64,000 bases of DNA from Lachnospiraceae bacterium. Lineage in GTDB: Bacteria; Bacillota; Clostridia; Lachnospirales; Lachnospiraceae. A model generated the notes under the pieces. It had not been told where the DNA came from and ran no database searches. It was given only the letters and a program-made list of their open reading frames with translations. The stretch covers positions 310,001 to 374,000 of the forward strand of contig CAJTEE010000001.1 of assembly GCA_910575275.1 (NCBI GenBank), read 5' to 3'. The position numbers and the translations under genes are program-made. Position 1 is the stretch's first letter; each line of letters opens with the position of its first letter. Positions 1 through 7,995 of the stretch are shown one piece after another.

Positions 1-1181
1 TGCCCGATCACCTCGCCTGCCTTTAACGCATCCGGATCGAAGGTCGGATGGAGAAGCTGGTCGAGAGATTTTGCTTCGATTCTTAAAACGGCCTCCTCAG
101 GCGTGATCTGTCCCTCATCCACGAGATCGCAGGCAATCTGGATCGCTGCCGGAGCCGTTCTCTTTCCGTTACGGGTCTGTAAGAAGTAGAGCTTGCCCTC
201 CTCGATCGTAAACTCCATATCCTGCATGTCATGGAAATGGTTCTCGAGCTTCATGGCAAGATCCATGAACTGTGCGTAGCACTCCGGAAGATCCTTCTCA
301 AGCTGCGTGATCGGCTGCGGAGTACGAACACCGGCAACCACATCCTCGCCCTGTGCATTGATCAGATACTCACCAAAGATTCCCTTCGCGCCGGTGGACG
401 GATTGCGGGTAAACGCAACGCCGGTACCGGACGTATTGCCCTTGTTGCCGAATACCATGGTCTGTACGTTGACCGCAGTGCCCCAGTCGCCCGGAATGTC
501 GTTCATACGGCGGTATACGATCGCACGGGGGTTGTCCCAAGAACGGAATACGGCCTTCACGGCGCCCATTAACTGCTCCTTCGCATCCTGCGGGAACTCC
601 TCGCCGTTCATTGCCTCTTTATAGACAGCCTTGAACTTCTCTGCCAGCTCCTTTAAATCCTCTGCAGTCAGCTCGGTATCATAGTGGACACCCTTTGCTT
701 CCTTCATCTCGTCGATAATTTTCTCAAAATAGGACTTCGGAACCTCCATGACAACGTCCGAGTACATCTGAATAAATCTTCTGTAGGAATCATAGGCAAA
801 TCTCGGATTCCCTGTCTTCTTCGCAAAGCCCTCAACGGCTACGTCGTTCAAACCAAGGTTTAAGATCGTGTCCATCATGCCGGGCATGGAGGCACGCGCG
901 CCGGAACGAACAGAGACTAAAAGCGGATCCTCCGTATCGCCGAATTTCTTTCCGTTTACACCCTCCAGCCATTTTAAAGCTTCAAAAATCTGATCCTGAA
1001 TTTCCTGCGTGATCTGTTTTCCGCTGTTGTAATACTCGGTGCAGGCCTCTGTCGTTACCGTAAAGCCCTGCGGAATCGGCATGCCGAGATTCGTCATCTC
1101 AGCCAGATTGCAGCCCTTGCCGCCGAGAAGGTTTCTCATTGCAGCGCTGCCTTCTTCAAACTTATACACCCATTTTGCCAT
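1..1181 (-). CDS. ppdK: Pyruvate, phosphate dikinase, N-terminal part (runs off window)
   Basis: The reverse strand encodes about 393 N-terminal residues of PPDK, which interconverts pyruvate + ATP + Pi and PEP + AMP + PPi in the cytoplasm of anaerobic clostridia. The visible part is the PEP-synthase/PPDK nucleotide-binding (ATP-grasp) domain. It begins MAKWVYKFEEG, has the glycine-rich stretch GGKGCNLAEMTNLG near residues 20-35, and includes the conserved SVRSGARASMPGMMDT segment. The swivelling His domain and the PEP domain lie beyond position 1, so function cannot be fully judged. The start at 1181 has an AGGAGG ribosome site about 8 bases upstream. No damage is visible in the part present. 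Confidence 0.95.
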   Translation of the reverse strand, partial: MAKWVYKFEEGSAAMRNLLGGKGCNLAEMTNLGMPIPQGFTVTTEACTEYYNSGKQITQEIQDQIFEALKWLEGVNGKKFGDTEDPLLVSVRSGARASMPGMMDTILNLGLNDVAVEGFAKKTGNPRFAYDSYRRFIQMYSDVVMEVPKSYFEKIIDEMKEAKGVHYDTELTAEDLKELAEKFKAVYKEAMNGEEFPQDAKEQLMGAVKAVFRSWDNPRAIVYRRMNDIPGDWGTAVNVQTMVFGNKGNTSGTGVAFTRNPSTGAKGIFGEYLINAQGEDVVAGVRTPQPITQLEKDLPECYAQFMDLAMKLENHFHDMQDMEFTIEEGKLYFLQTRNGKRTAPAAIQIACDLVDEGQITPEEAVLRIEAKSLDQLLHPTFDPDALKAGEVIG

Positions 1182-1489
1182 AAGTTTTTCTTCCTCCTAA
1201 TAATCTTTGTAGACCCGTATCTACATCTCTGGTTATTCCGCCTTTCTTCTCCGTGTTTTTGTTCTGCTTTTATTTCCCGGTTCACCACTCTAGCCTTCAA
1301 GGAGCCCCGGAAATCTGCGCACAAAAAACAATAGGCCGAAAAACGGTCTGAAATTATTATAAGGGATGCCGCCGAATAATGCAACACCCCTTGAAAAACT
1401 TTTCCAACTTTTCCTGTGACGAGTTGTCAAGGACTTTTTAATACTGTTCACAGAATATTCAAAAAAACGACATAGCAAACGCCGGGGGC
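1182..1489. other. ppdK leader and intergenic region
   Basis: No credible gene is present. The stretch holds the ppdK promoter and its long untranslated leader. A small inverted repeat (TGTAGA / TCTACA at 1208-1213 and 1220-1225) sits just upstream of the ribosome site. The left boundary of the decayed mobile region begins at about 1490. Confidence 0.5.
1356..1384 (-). promoter_or_regulatory. Likely ppdK promoter
   Basis: On the minus strand TTGCAT and TATAAT are separated by 17 bases (-35 at 1379-1384, -10 at 1356-1361). This would start transcription near 1349 and give a leader of roughly 168 nt before the ppdK ATG. Confidence 0.6.
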
Positions 1490-1668
1490 CTCACGGCTCC
1501 CGGCCTGCGGCTGCGGTAGCGGCTGTCAATCACGTTGTAGACCTGTTCCAATCCGTACTCCGTCCCGCGCTCCATACCGAAGTCATCCAGTATCGGCAGC
1601 GGGGCGCGGCATAGACGGGCTATGTACTCGTTCCGGCCCTCAAAGCTGGCGGTCAGGTCGCCGTATCA
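1490..1668 (-). pseudogene. IstB/DnaC-like ATP-binding protein, internal fragment
   Basis: The minus strand reads DLTASFEGRNEYIARLC, then a Walker-B-like PILDDFGMERGTEYG and VYNVIDSRYRS. This is the central part of the DnaC/IstB-like ATPases carried by conjugative and transposable elements of gut Firmicutes. There is no start, P-loop or C-terminus. The reading frame abuts, and slightly overlaps in another frame, the end of the permease fragment at about 1665, so the two gene pieces were joined by a deletion. Non-functional; useful as a marker of a former mobile element. Confidence 0.75.
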
Positions 1669-2923
1669 TTTTCCGTGTAGCGGATGGCCTCGATTGCCGA
1701 AACCGTACCGGCGATCTTCGCGGGCCTGCGGACGCTGACAAAAACAGTAAAAAGGGCGGAAGCAGCGGAGCCAATGAAAATCAGAGGATTTGCCGTTACT
1801 TTAATCCCGGCGTCTGCGGTATAACTCGTTCCATTCATCAGGAAAGGCACCAAAGCCCGGCCAATGAAAAGCCCACCAGCAGGCCGATAGGAATACCAAC
1901 CAGGGACAGCCAAAGCGCCTGCCGGTTGATAAGCCGCTTGATCTGCCGCTTTGTTGTACCTAGCGTTTTTAGTTGTCCATAGGACTGAATATCCTGAATG
2001 ACAGAAATCTGGAAAATGTTGTAGATAATTAAATACCCTGTTACGATAATTAGCGCAACGCCAATGATACTGGAAATCAGCATGGCGGGGTTGTCCATTA
2101 ATGTGCCGCTCTGATAGGCCGGACTGACACGGGCGATCACATAATTGCTGTCCTCCTTGCTGCCGCCCATCGTGTCGCAGGTATAGCTGGTTTCGGAAAG
2201 CAACTGATGGAGTTGGGCTTCTATATCGTCTGTTCCGCTGAACATTACATAGGCGGAGACAACGCCGGAATAATCATTGTCCACAGGATAGGTATAGGTC
2301 AAAATATCCGAATGGGCATCCACAAAGGCTTTCGACACGATCAGCCGCCCGCTATTGTTCAAGCTGTCCGTTTCCCAAAAGCCGCAGAGTGTGAAATCAG
2401 TGATATATGACTTCCCTTTTACTTCATAGGTCAGAGAAACGGTTTCCCCGATCTGCGCCGGTACACTCAGGGCGTCCAGCGTCTTTGTGTCTGCAATGAT
2501 CTCATTTTCCGCTTCGGGCCGGTGGCCTGTTGTGGGGGGGTAGCGGGCAAATTCCAGAGCGGTGTCATCCATATACCACAGGTCAGACCGCCAACGCTCC
2601 AAACCCGGATTTTTCAGCCGGTAGGACACCGCCTTTGTATAGGCAATACGGTCAATCAAGGGACTTCCCGCCAAATCGTTGTAAACTTCATTGCTGATAT
2701 AATTCAATGCCGCCTGCCCCTCGCCGCCCGCCTTGCGGATGTTCTGATCGTGAACGGTGTCCATCAGTCCAGACCCAAGGGTGAAGATGGTGGTAAAGAG
2801 TATGGTTGTCAGAACGATTGCGATAATCGCAATAATATTCCTGCTTTTACTGGCCTTGAAGTAGCTGCCTGACAGCTTTTTGATTACCGCACCGTTGTTG
2901 TTGCCGAATAAAATGTCATTCAT
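1653..2923 (-). pseudogene. FtsX-like ABC transporter permease, truncated and frameshifted
   Basis: The minus strand encodes an FtsX/MacB-type permease: one N-terminal membrane segment (IIAIIAIVLTTILFTTIFTL, about residues 29-48), a large extracytoplasmic domain, then further membrane segments near residue 280-360. The frame breaks at the run of four A at 1865-1868. Restoring one base joins the first frame (to about residue 352) to a second frame reading IGRALVPFLMNGTSY through AIEAIRYTE, so a one-base loss in a homopolymer is the likely cause. After IRYTE the sequence jumps into the DnaC-like fragment, so the second half of this usually ~800-residue permease is deleted. It lies 14 bases after its ATPase partner. 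Confidence 0.85.
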
Positions 2924-2937
2924 CGTTAATGCCCCCC

Positions 2938-3300
2938 TTATTCAAAAATCCTGCTGTCCTCAATGCGGATAATGCGGTCAGCAAGCTGGGCGATCTCGTT
3001 GTTATGAGTTATCATCACCAGCGTTTGATGGAATTTGCTGCTGGTCGCTTTCAAAAGGCCCAGCACATCGCTGCTCGTCCGGCTGTCCAGATTGCCGGTA
3101 GGCTCGTCAGCCAAGACGATGGCGGGTTTGGAAATGAGAGCGCGGGCGATTGCGACACGCTGCTGCTATCCTCCGGACAGGTTGTTGGGCATATTGTTCA
3201 GCTTCTCCTCCAGGGCTAGCAGGCGCACTACTTCGTCCATGAATTTTTTGTCCGCCGTATCGCCGTCCAGCTCTACGGGTAGGACGATGTTTTCATAGAC
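2938..3300 (-). pseudogene. ABC transporter ATP-binding subunit, 5'-truncated with amber codon
   Basis: The minus-strand frame reads [14 protein letters not shown], a signature LSGG[14 protein letters not shown], Walker [13 protein letters not shown] and the H-loop VMITHNN, ending DSRIFE. This is the C-terminal two-thirds of a MacB/LolD-type ATPase for the adjacent permease. The Walker A region is missing because the gene is fused at about 3300 to a response-regulator fragment. A TAG at 3166-3168 replaces the Gln normally found after LSGG (one-base change from CAG). Both lesions abolish function. Confidence 0.88.
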
Positions 3301-3472
3301 ATACCTGCCGGGTCAGGACGATTTGCGGATTTCTCACCAGCACCTTTAGCAAACGGTATTCCATCGGTGTGAATATAACCGGCTCCCCTGCGAGGGTGGC
3401 GGTCAGGAAAATCACGGCGGTATCTGGACGACGTTCTTCCAGATACCGCAAGCATAATAGGCCAGCAGACGC
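3299..3472 (-). pseudogene. OmpR/VanR-type response regulator remnant
   Basis: The minus strand shows a receiver-domain piece, LEERRPDTAVIFLTA, followed almost at once by the winged-helix piece EPVIFTPMEYRLLKVLVRNP and IVLTRQV. The segments between them (end of receiver, linker, start of effector domain) are deleted. The effector recognition helix is lost at the junction with the ABC ATPase near 3300. It was probably the regulator of the ABC transporter that follows. Confidence 0.7.
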
Positions 3473-3666
3473 CACCGGAGGCTTGTGCATCGGGCGGAGC
3501 TGCGCCGGGTATATACCGGGGCAATGCTTGCTACTACTATCAGCGTCCAAAAATAAGGGTTGAATATCGCCCGCACTGGTGCTATACTTTGCTCATGTCA
3601 ATTTAAAAAATCGAAGTTTTCTATTAGTTATTTTATGTCAACAAAATACAACAGGAGATGATTTTT

Positions 3667-4560
3667 ATGTTTGTATTTGGAAAAAAAGAAAATAAAGCCC
3701 CAGAGAAGCTGCTGGCTGAGCTCCAGAGAAAAAAGGACTGGGCTGGTGTGTCCAAGACCTATTATGAGATGGGCGTGACCGCTATGGATGCGGGCGACCT
3801 ACATAAAGCCCAGCTGTGGCTCCACCGGGCGGACACCATTTACAGCGCTGACGACAATATATATGATAAGGTGGGGGAGAAACTGATGGACGACTGCTCC
3901 GACCGCATTGGACGGCTGGAGGATGCGGACGGACTGTTCTACAACGCCGTTCCCGCCGAAATTGAGGCTAGGGCGGAGGAACTGAGCGATCCCCAGGTTC
4001 GGGTGTGGGGTCTGCTGTCCATGGCCCGGTTGGTGCGGCTGGGGGAGCGGCTGGCCAGGCTGCCGGGCTGTGAGGTGCTGGGCCAGCTGGACTGGGCGGT
4101 TGATCTGATATTTCGCTCCCTCCAGATCTTACCCTCTCAAGAGGCCTACCAACGCCTGATGGATATGTGCAACGCGCTCTATGAGCTCAACGGCAAGCCG
4201 GTCTATTACAGCGGCGAGATTGAGGTCCCAGGCAGGCCCCCCTTCCAGCTGTTCGATCTGAACGGCCTGTTTGGAGTGGAACAAGAGCTGAACAGCTATA
4301 CCGATAACCATCTGCGGCTGCTGGCCGCTCTGAGCCAGAGTGCGGAGGAGCTGCCCCAGGCCGAGAGCAGCATTGTGGCCTGCGCCCTGCTCCCCGACTA
4401 CTACATCCGCTCCGGCGCAGACAGGCTGGGGGATGTCCCCCAGATCAAGGCGGAGCTCCAGCGTATTTGGAGCGACTATGATTTTGTCCGCGACCGCCTC
4501 ACCTGGGAGGAGGTCGGGAAAAGAATCGCGGATTATAAACAATTGGATATTCTGGCCTGA
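3667..4560 (+). CDS. Conserved-looking unknown protein with helical repeats
   Basis: An intact 297-residue acidic, soluble protein that I do not recognise. The N-terminal ~80 residues resemble a tetratricopeptide pair (KDWAGVSKTYYEMGVTAMDAGD, split here as two helices, then HKAQLWLHRADTIY). The rest is predicted helical without signal peptide or membrane segment. Start chosen at 3667 (MFVFGKKENK) because AGGAG at 3653-3657 is 9 bases away; the in-frame ATG at 3658 is too close. It is the only undamaged gene in the decayed mobile region and reads opposite to the debris on its left. It may be cargo of the former element. No function is assigned. Confidence 0.7.
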   Translation: MFVFGKKENKAPEKLLAELQRKKDWAGVSKTYYEMGVTAMDAGDLHKAQLWLHRADTIYSADDNIYDKVGEKLMDDCSDRIGRLEDADGLFYNAVPAEIEARAEELSDPQVRVWGLLSMARLVRLGERLARLPGCEVLGQLDWAVDLIFRSLQILPSQEAYQRLMDMCNALYELNGKPVYYSGEIEVPGRPPFQLFDLNGLFGVEQELNSYTDNHLRLLAALSQSAEELPQAESSIVACALLPDYYIRSGADRLGDVPQIKAELQRIWSDYDFVRDRLTWEEVGKRIADYKQLDILA

Positions 4561-4637
4561 TGGCTTTACAGAAGGTGCCCCTGCTCCACAAATAAAAGAG
4601 TCTTGATGAGGAGTAATACAACTTTAAGTTTATCGGG

Positions 4638-4663
4638 GGGATTTCATCTTTGGGTGAAATCCC
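4638..4663. terminator. Hairpin after the unknown gene
   Basis: Nine-base perfect stem GGGATTTCA / TGAAATCCC (4638-4646 and 4655-4663) with an 8-base loop, 77 bases after the stop of the unknown gene. The following sequence is only weakly T-rich, so termination is plausible but not certain. Confidence 0.4.
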
Positions 4664-4702
4664 TCTTGACAAATGTTCTCTTGATTTTGGATTGAAAAAG
4701 CC

Positions 4703-4765
4703 CTCGCCTTGCAGTTCATCGTCACGGCTCAACCTCTCGTACAGCAGTGCAATCTTGGTTTTTGC
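4703..4765 (-). pseudogene. Serine recombinase N-terminal stub
   Basis: The minus strand reads AKTKIALLYERLSRDDELQG followed by E. This is the N-terminal catalytic motif (Y-x-R-L-S-R-D-D-E) of large serine recombinases/resolvases of Firmicute transposons and integrative elements, preceded by a GAGGAGG ribosome-site-like sequence. After the E (about 4703) the reading no longer matches the family and soon ends, and the codon where a start is expected reads TGG. It is therefore a deletion remnant, probably the integrase end of the element whose other fragments lie at 1.5-3.5 kb. Confidence 0.72.
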
Positions 4766-4781
4766 CCAGACCTCCTCAAAA

Positions 4782-4856
4782 TGAAATATGCTCTAAGCTG
4801 TCCTCGCCTATCACCGAAAAATCAGTGAATTAACAAGTCGCTTAGAGCATATTTCA
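4782..4856. repeat. 17-bp perfect inverted repeat beside the recombinase stub
   Basis: TGAAATATGCTCTAAGC at 4782-4798 is repeated in perfect inverted form at 4840-4856, 41 bases apart. It sits directly upstream of the recombinase stub and ends 54 bases before the PAP2 gene. It could be a transposon end, a recombinase site or a hairpin. The word TAGAGCATATTTCA resembles the ends of the palindromic element at 56281-56444. Confidence 0.75.
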
Positions 4857-4910
4857 CCAGATGCTGGTTACCGTTTACAACTCCTCTGTGAATGAAACCA
4901 CACCGTGTCT

Positions 4911-5366
4911 CTACCCTCTGCCGATCAGTGCGGCGACACCGATCCCCAAAAGGGCTCCGGCCGCCACCTGCAGAGGCGTGTGTCCCACATATTCCTTCAG
5001 CTTTTCCTGCAGAATAACCCCGTCAAAATTCAGGATATTCTCAAAAAATACACTGTTTAAGAGCTTTGCCTGCTTGCCCGTCTCCTGGCGTACACCGATC
5101 GCATCGTACATGACGACCATCGCCAGGACGAAGCAGACCGCAAACTCAAAGCTGCCGGGGCCATACTTCATGCCGGAGGCCATGGCCAGAGCGCACACCG
5201 TGGCCGAATGAGAGCTCGGCATGCCGCCTGAGCCGAACAGGCGCTCGAGATTCAGCGAGCCGTTTAAGCACACGTCAATCAGCGTTTTCAACACCTGCGC
5301 CACCACCCAGCCGGCCACGGCGCAGATAAGGACCCGGTTTCCGAGTATTTCTCTCCAAAAATTCAT
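4911..5366 (-). CDS. Divergent PAP2 family membrane protein (YuiD-like)
   Basis: A 151-residue protein of the divergent PAP2/DUF212 family (YuiD-like), an acid-phosphatase-related membrane protein of unsettled substrate. The visible family motif is GSGGMPSSHSATVCALA near residues 45-61, with hydrophobic segments around residues 10-30, 50-75, 78-95 and 133-148. Length is normal for the family. It lies 41 bases downstream of glgA on the same strand and may be co-transcribed. The gene is intact and marks the right edge of the mobile-element scar. Confidence 0.85.
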   Translation of the reverse strand: MNFWREILGNRVLICAVAGWVVAQVLKTLIDVCLNGSLNLERLFGSGGMPSSHSATVCALAMASGMKYGPGSFEFAVCFVLAMVVMYDAIGVRQETGKQAKLLNSVFFENILNFDGVILQEKLKEYVGHTPLQVAAGALLGIGVAALIGRG

Positions 5367-5407
5367 CCGTTTCTCCTGTCGCAGTTCCTTCCTTTCACCT
5401 TAGAGCC

Positions 5408-6853
5408 TCAATAACCGATCAGCCAGTCGTAAAGCTCCTGATATTTCTTTGCGGAAGTATTCCAGGAAAAATCTGCGGCCATTCCCCGGTCGATGATCTT
5501 ATTCCACTCGCGCTTTTTCTCATAGTATACGTACTTGGCATAGCGAATCACATTGAGCATTTCATGCGCGTTGTAGTTCGCAAAGGAAAAGCCTGTTCCG
5601 GTCCCCTCGTACTCGTTGTAGGCCCATACTGTGTCCTTAAGCCCGCCGGTCTCACGGACGATCGGCACAGCGCCGTAGCGAAGCGCCATAAGCTGGCTTA
5701 AACCGCAGGGTTCAAATAACGAAGGCATCAGAAACGCATCACATGAGGCGTAGATCTTATGCGAAAGCGGATCGGAATAGTAGATCTGCGCGGAGACCCG
5801 GTCATGATATTTCCAATCATAGTGGCGGAACATGTTTTCATATTTATCATCCCCCGTCCCCAACACGACAAGCTGCACGTCATCCGTACAGATTTCATCC
5901 ATGACGCACTGGATCAGATCAAACCCCTTCTGATCCGTCAGCCGGGACACGATACCGATCATGAACTTCTTATCGTCCATGGCCAGGCCGAGCTCCTCCT
6001 GAAGCGCCCGTTTGTTTTTGATCTTTTCCTTGCGGAAGTTTTTCGCATTGTACTTCTGCACGATATGCGGATCCGTCTCCGGATTAAAGTCCTCATAGTC
6101 GATTCCGTTTACGATCCCGCGCAGATCATGGGCGCGGGCCCGCATCAGGCCGTCTAACCCCTCTCCGTAGAAAGGTGTCTTGATCTCGTCGGCGTAGGTA
6201 TTGCTGACGGTCGTGATCGCATCGGCGTACACCAGGCCGCCCTTGAGCATATTGCCGTCCTTATAGGCCTCCAGCTTATCCGGCGTAAAGTAATAATCCG
6301 GAAGTCCCGAGAAACGCTTGATTGTCTTTACATCCCACACGCCCTGGAACTTTAAGTTGTGGATCGTAATCACCGATTTCATGTTACGGAAGAACTCACC
6401 GTCATGGAACCGGTCCTTTAAATAGACCGGGATCAGCCCCGTCTGCCAGTCATGGCAATGCACCACATCCGGCTGCCAGCCAATCACAGGAAGCGCAGAA
6501 AGTGCCGCCTGAGAAAAGAATGAAAATTTCTCCAGATCGTAAAACCAGTCTCCATAGGGCCTGCCGCCCCAGAAATAGCTCTCATTGTCAATAAAATAAA
6601 ATGTAATTCCCTCATACACATATGAGAGAATTCCCACATACCGGCTCTGTCCGAGATAATCCATATAAAAATGGCTGATATAAGTCATTTCATTGCGGAA
6701 CTGCTCCTTGATGCAGAGATATTTCGGGATCATGACTCGTACGTCAAAATATTCCTTATCAAAGCACTTCGGCAGAGAACCGACCACATCCGCCAGACCG
6801 CCGGTTTTTATAAAAGGAACTGCTTCCGAAGCTACAAACAGAATTTTCTTCAT
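5408..6853 (-). CDS. glgA: Glycogen synthase (ADP-glucose), GT5
   Basis: 481 residues, the usual length of bacterial GlgA, which extends alpha-1,4-glucan from ADP-glucose in the cytoplasm. The ADP-glucose-binding KTGGLADV is at residues 17-24. The C-terminal Rossmann domain has GIVSRLTDQKG and the FEPCGLSQL motif carrying the catalytic-region Glu, followed by ETGGLKDTV. No other glycogen genes (glgB, C, D) are nearby, so the pathway must be completed elsewhere. It precedes the PAP2-like gene by 41 bases. Confidence 0.95.
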   Translation of the reverse strand: MKKILFVASEAVPFIKTGGLADVVGSLPKCFDKEYFDVRVMIPKYLCIKEQFRNEMTYISHFYMDYLGQSRYVGILSYVYEGITFYFIDNESYFWGGRPYGDWFYDLEKFSFFSQAALSALPVIGWQPDVVHCHDWQTGLIPVYLKDRFHDGEFFRNMKSVITIHNLKFQGVWDVKTIKRFSGLPDYYFTPDKLEAYKDGNMLKGGLVYADAITTVSNTYADEIKTPFYGEGLDGLMRARAHDLRGIVNGIDYEDFNPETDPHIVQKYNAKNFRKEKIKNKRALQEELGLAMDDKKFMIGIVSRLTDQKGFDLIQCVMDEICTDDVQLVVLGTGDDKYENMFRHYDWKYHDRVSAQIYYSDPLSHKIYASCDAFLMPSLFEPCGLSQLMALRYGAVPIVRETGGLKDTVWAYNEYEGTGTGFSFANYNAHEMLNVIRYAKYVYYEKKREWNKIIDRGMAADFSWNTSAKKYQELYDWLIGY

Positions 6854-7002
6854 TCTTACCCCATCCCTTCCACTTAAATCGCCTTCTCAGTCTTTTACCA
6901 GTATGCACAGCATGACTCGCACTAAGCTCGTAAAGGACCTCGCTAAGTGCTCCTAGTATAGCACATTCCGGCGAAATTAGAAAGTGGGGAAGAAAAAACT
7001 TT

Positions 7003-7812
7003 TTATAATCTTTTGTAATCCAGGCGGATTTTATCCGCGATCAGGGCTACAAATTCTGAATTTGTCGGTTTCCCCTTGCCGTTGCTGACCGTATATCCAA
7101 ACAATGCGTTGATCGTATCCATCTTCCCGCGGCTCCAGGCGACCTCGATCGCATGGCGGATCGCCCGCTCGACGCGGCTCGGCGTCGTCTGATGCTTTTT
7201 GGCGATTGTCGGATACAGGATTTTCGTCACCGACGACAGCATCTCCGAATCCTGTACGGACATGATAATCGCATCACGCAGGTACTGATACCCCTTGATA
7301 TGAGCGGGAATGCCGATCTCGTGCAGCATCTGGGTCACATCGGTCTCCAGGTTCTGCGCCATATACGCCTCTTTATCCATATATGGCTGGACCTTTCTTT
7401 CACCGCCCACGTTTGCCTGCGGCGATTTTGAACGCCCAAGGCTCACACGCCTGATCTTATCCAGAATCACATCGCGGCTGAACGGCTTCATAATGTAATA
7501 ATTGGCTCCCAGCCGAAAGGCATCCTCTGTCACATCCTGGCTGCTAGCCGCCGTCACCATAATAAAAGACGGACAAACCTTCATCTGCGTGCTGTTCCGT
7601 ACCTTCTCCATCACCGAAATTCCGTCCAGCCTCGGCATAATTACATCCATCAGGACAATATCCGGATTCGTTTTTATGATCATATTGTATGCGTCTTCGC
7701 CATTGTCCGCCTTTCCGACGACATGGATTCCTTCCTCTTTCTCCAGTATCTCCCCCAACAGGTTCAAAGTCTGTCGGTTATCATCTGCAATCGCGACTGA
7801 AAGTTCTGCCAT
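7003..7812 (-). CDS. spo0A: Sporulation master regulator Spo0A
   Basis: 269 residues: a CheY-like receiver (acidic pocket D10/D11, phospho-acceptor D56 in [11 protein letters not shown], Thr/Ala and Lys switch residues in VTAAS and YIMKPFS) joined to the Spo0A C-terminal DNA-binding domain ([17 protein letters not shown] is the recognition-helix region). Phosphorylated Spo0A triggers entry into sporulation in endospore formers, so this gene is the best taxonomic marker of the window. It is monocistronic, between a terminator on one side and glgA on the other, and has a GGAGGAAG ribosome site. Confidence 0.97.
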   Translation of the reverse strand: MAELSVAIADDNRQTLNLLGEILEKEEGIHVVGKADNGEDAYNMIIKTNPDIVLMDVIMPRLDGISVMEKVRNSTQMKVCPSFIMVTAASSQDVTEDAFRLGANYYIMKPFSRDVILDKIRRVSLGRSKSPQANVGGERKVQPYMDKEAYMAQNLETDVTQMLHEIGIPAHIKGYQYLRDAIIMSVQDSEMLSSVTKILYPTIAKKHQTTPSRVERAIRHAIEVAWSRGKMDTINALFGYTVSNGKGKPTNSEFVALIADKIRLDYKRL

Positions 7813-7875
7813 AATTCTTCCTCCTTACGCAGTCATTTTCCATTTTTTCCCAAAAGATGAGAGATGGACAACTCA

Positions 7876-7932
7876 ATTATAGACGCAAATGAAAGACTCA
7901 TGCAATGTGATTCGGTCGCAAATTTCGACAGG
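7876..7932 (-). promoter_or_regulatory. spo0A promoter with upstream 0A-box
   Basis: The minus strand has TTGCAT (7900-7905) and TATAAT (7876-7881) 18 bases apart. About 20 bases further upstream, CTGTCGAAA at 7924-7932 matches the Spo0A-box core TGTCGAA, which suggests autoregulation as known for spo0A in other endospore formers. Confidence 0.6.
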
Positions 7933-7944
7933 ATTTGACAAAGG

Positions 7945-7966
7945 CGGGCGGGAAATCCCGCCCGCA
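7945..7966 (-). terminator. Terminator of the ilv-DUF815 operon
   Basis: Perfect 9-bp stem GCGGGCGGG / CCCGCCCGC with a 4-base loop, 30 bases after the DUF815 stop. On the minus strand it is followed by CTTTGTC, a short T-rich tail. It insulates spo0A from the ilv operon. Confidence 0.7.
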
Positions 7967-7995
7967 CAGCTATCCTTATAAATCCGTTTTTCCGC

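Larger units (their letters stand above)
4561..4910. other. Intergenic region with mobile-element debris
   Basis: This 350-base gap holds the hairpin at 4638-4663, the serine recombinase stub at 4703-4765 and the 17-bp inverted repeat at 4782-4856. I see no intact gene in it. Confidence 0.6.
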
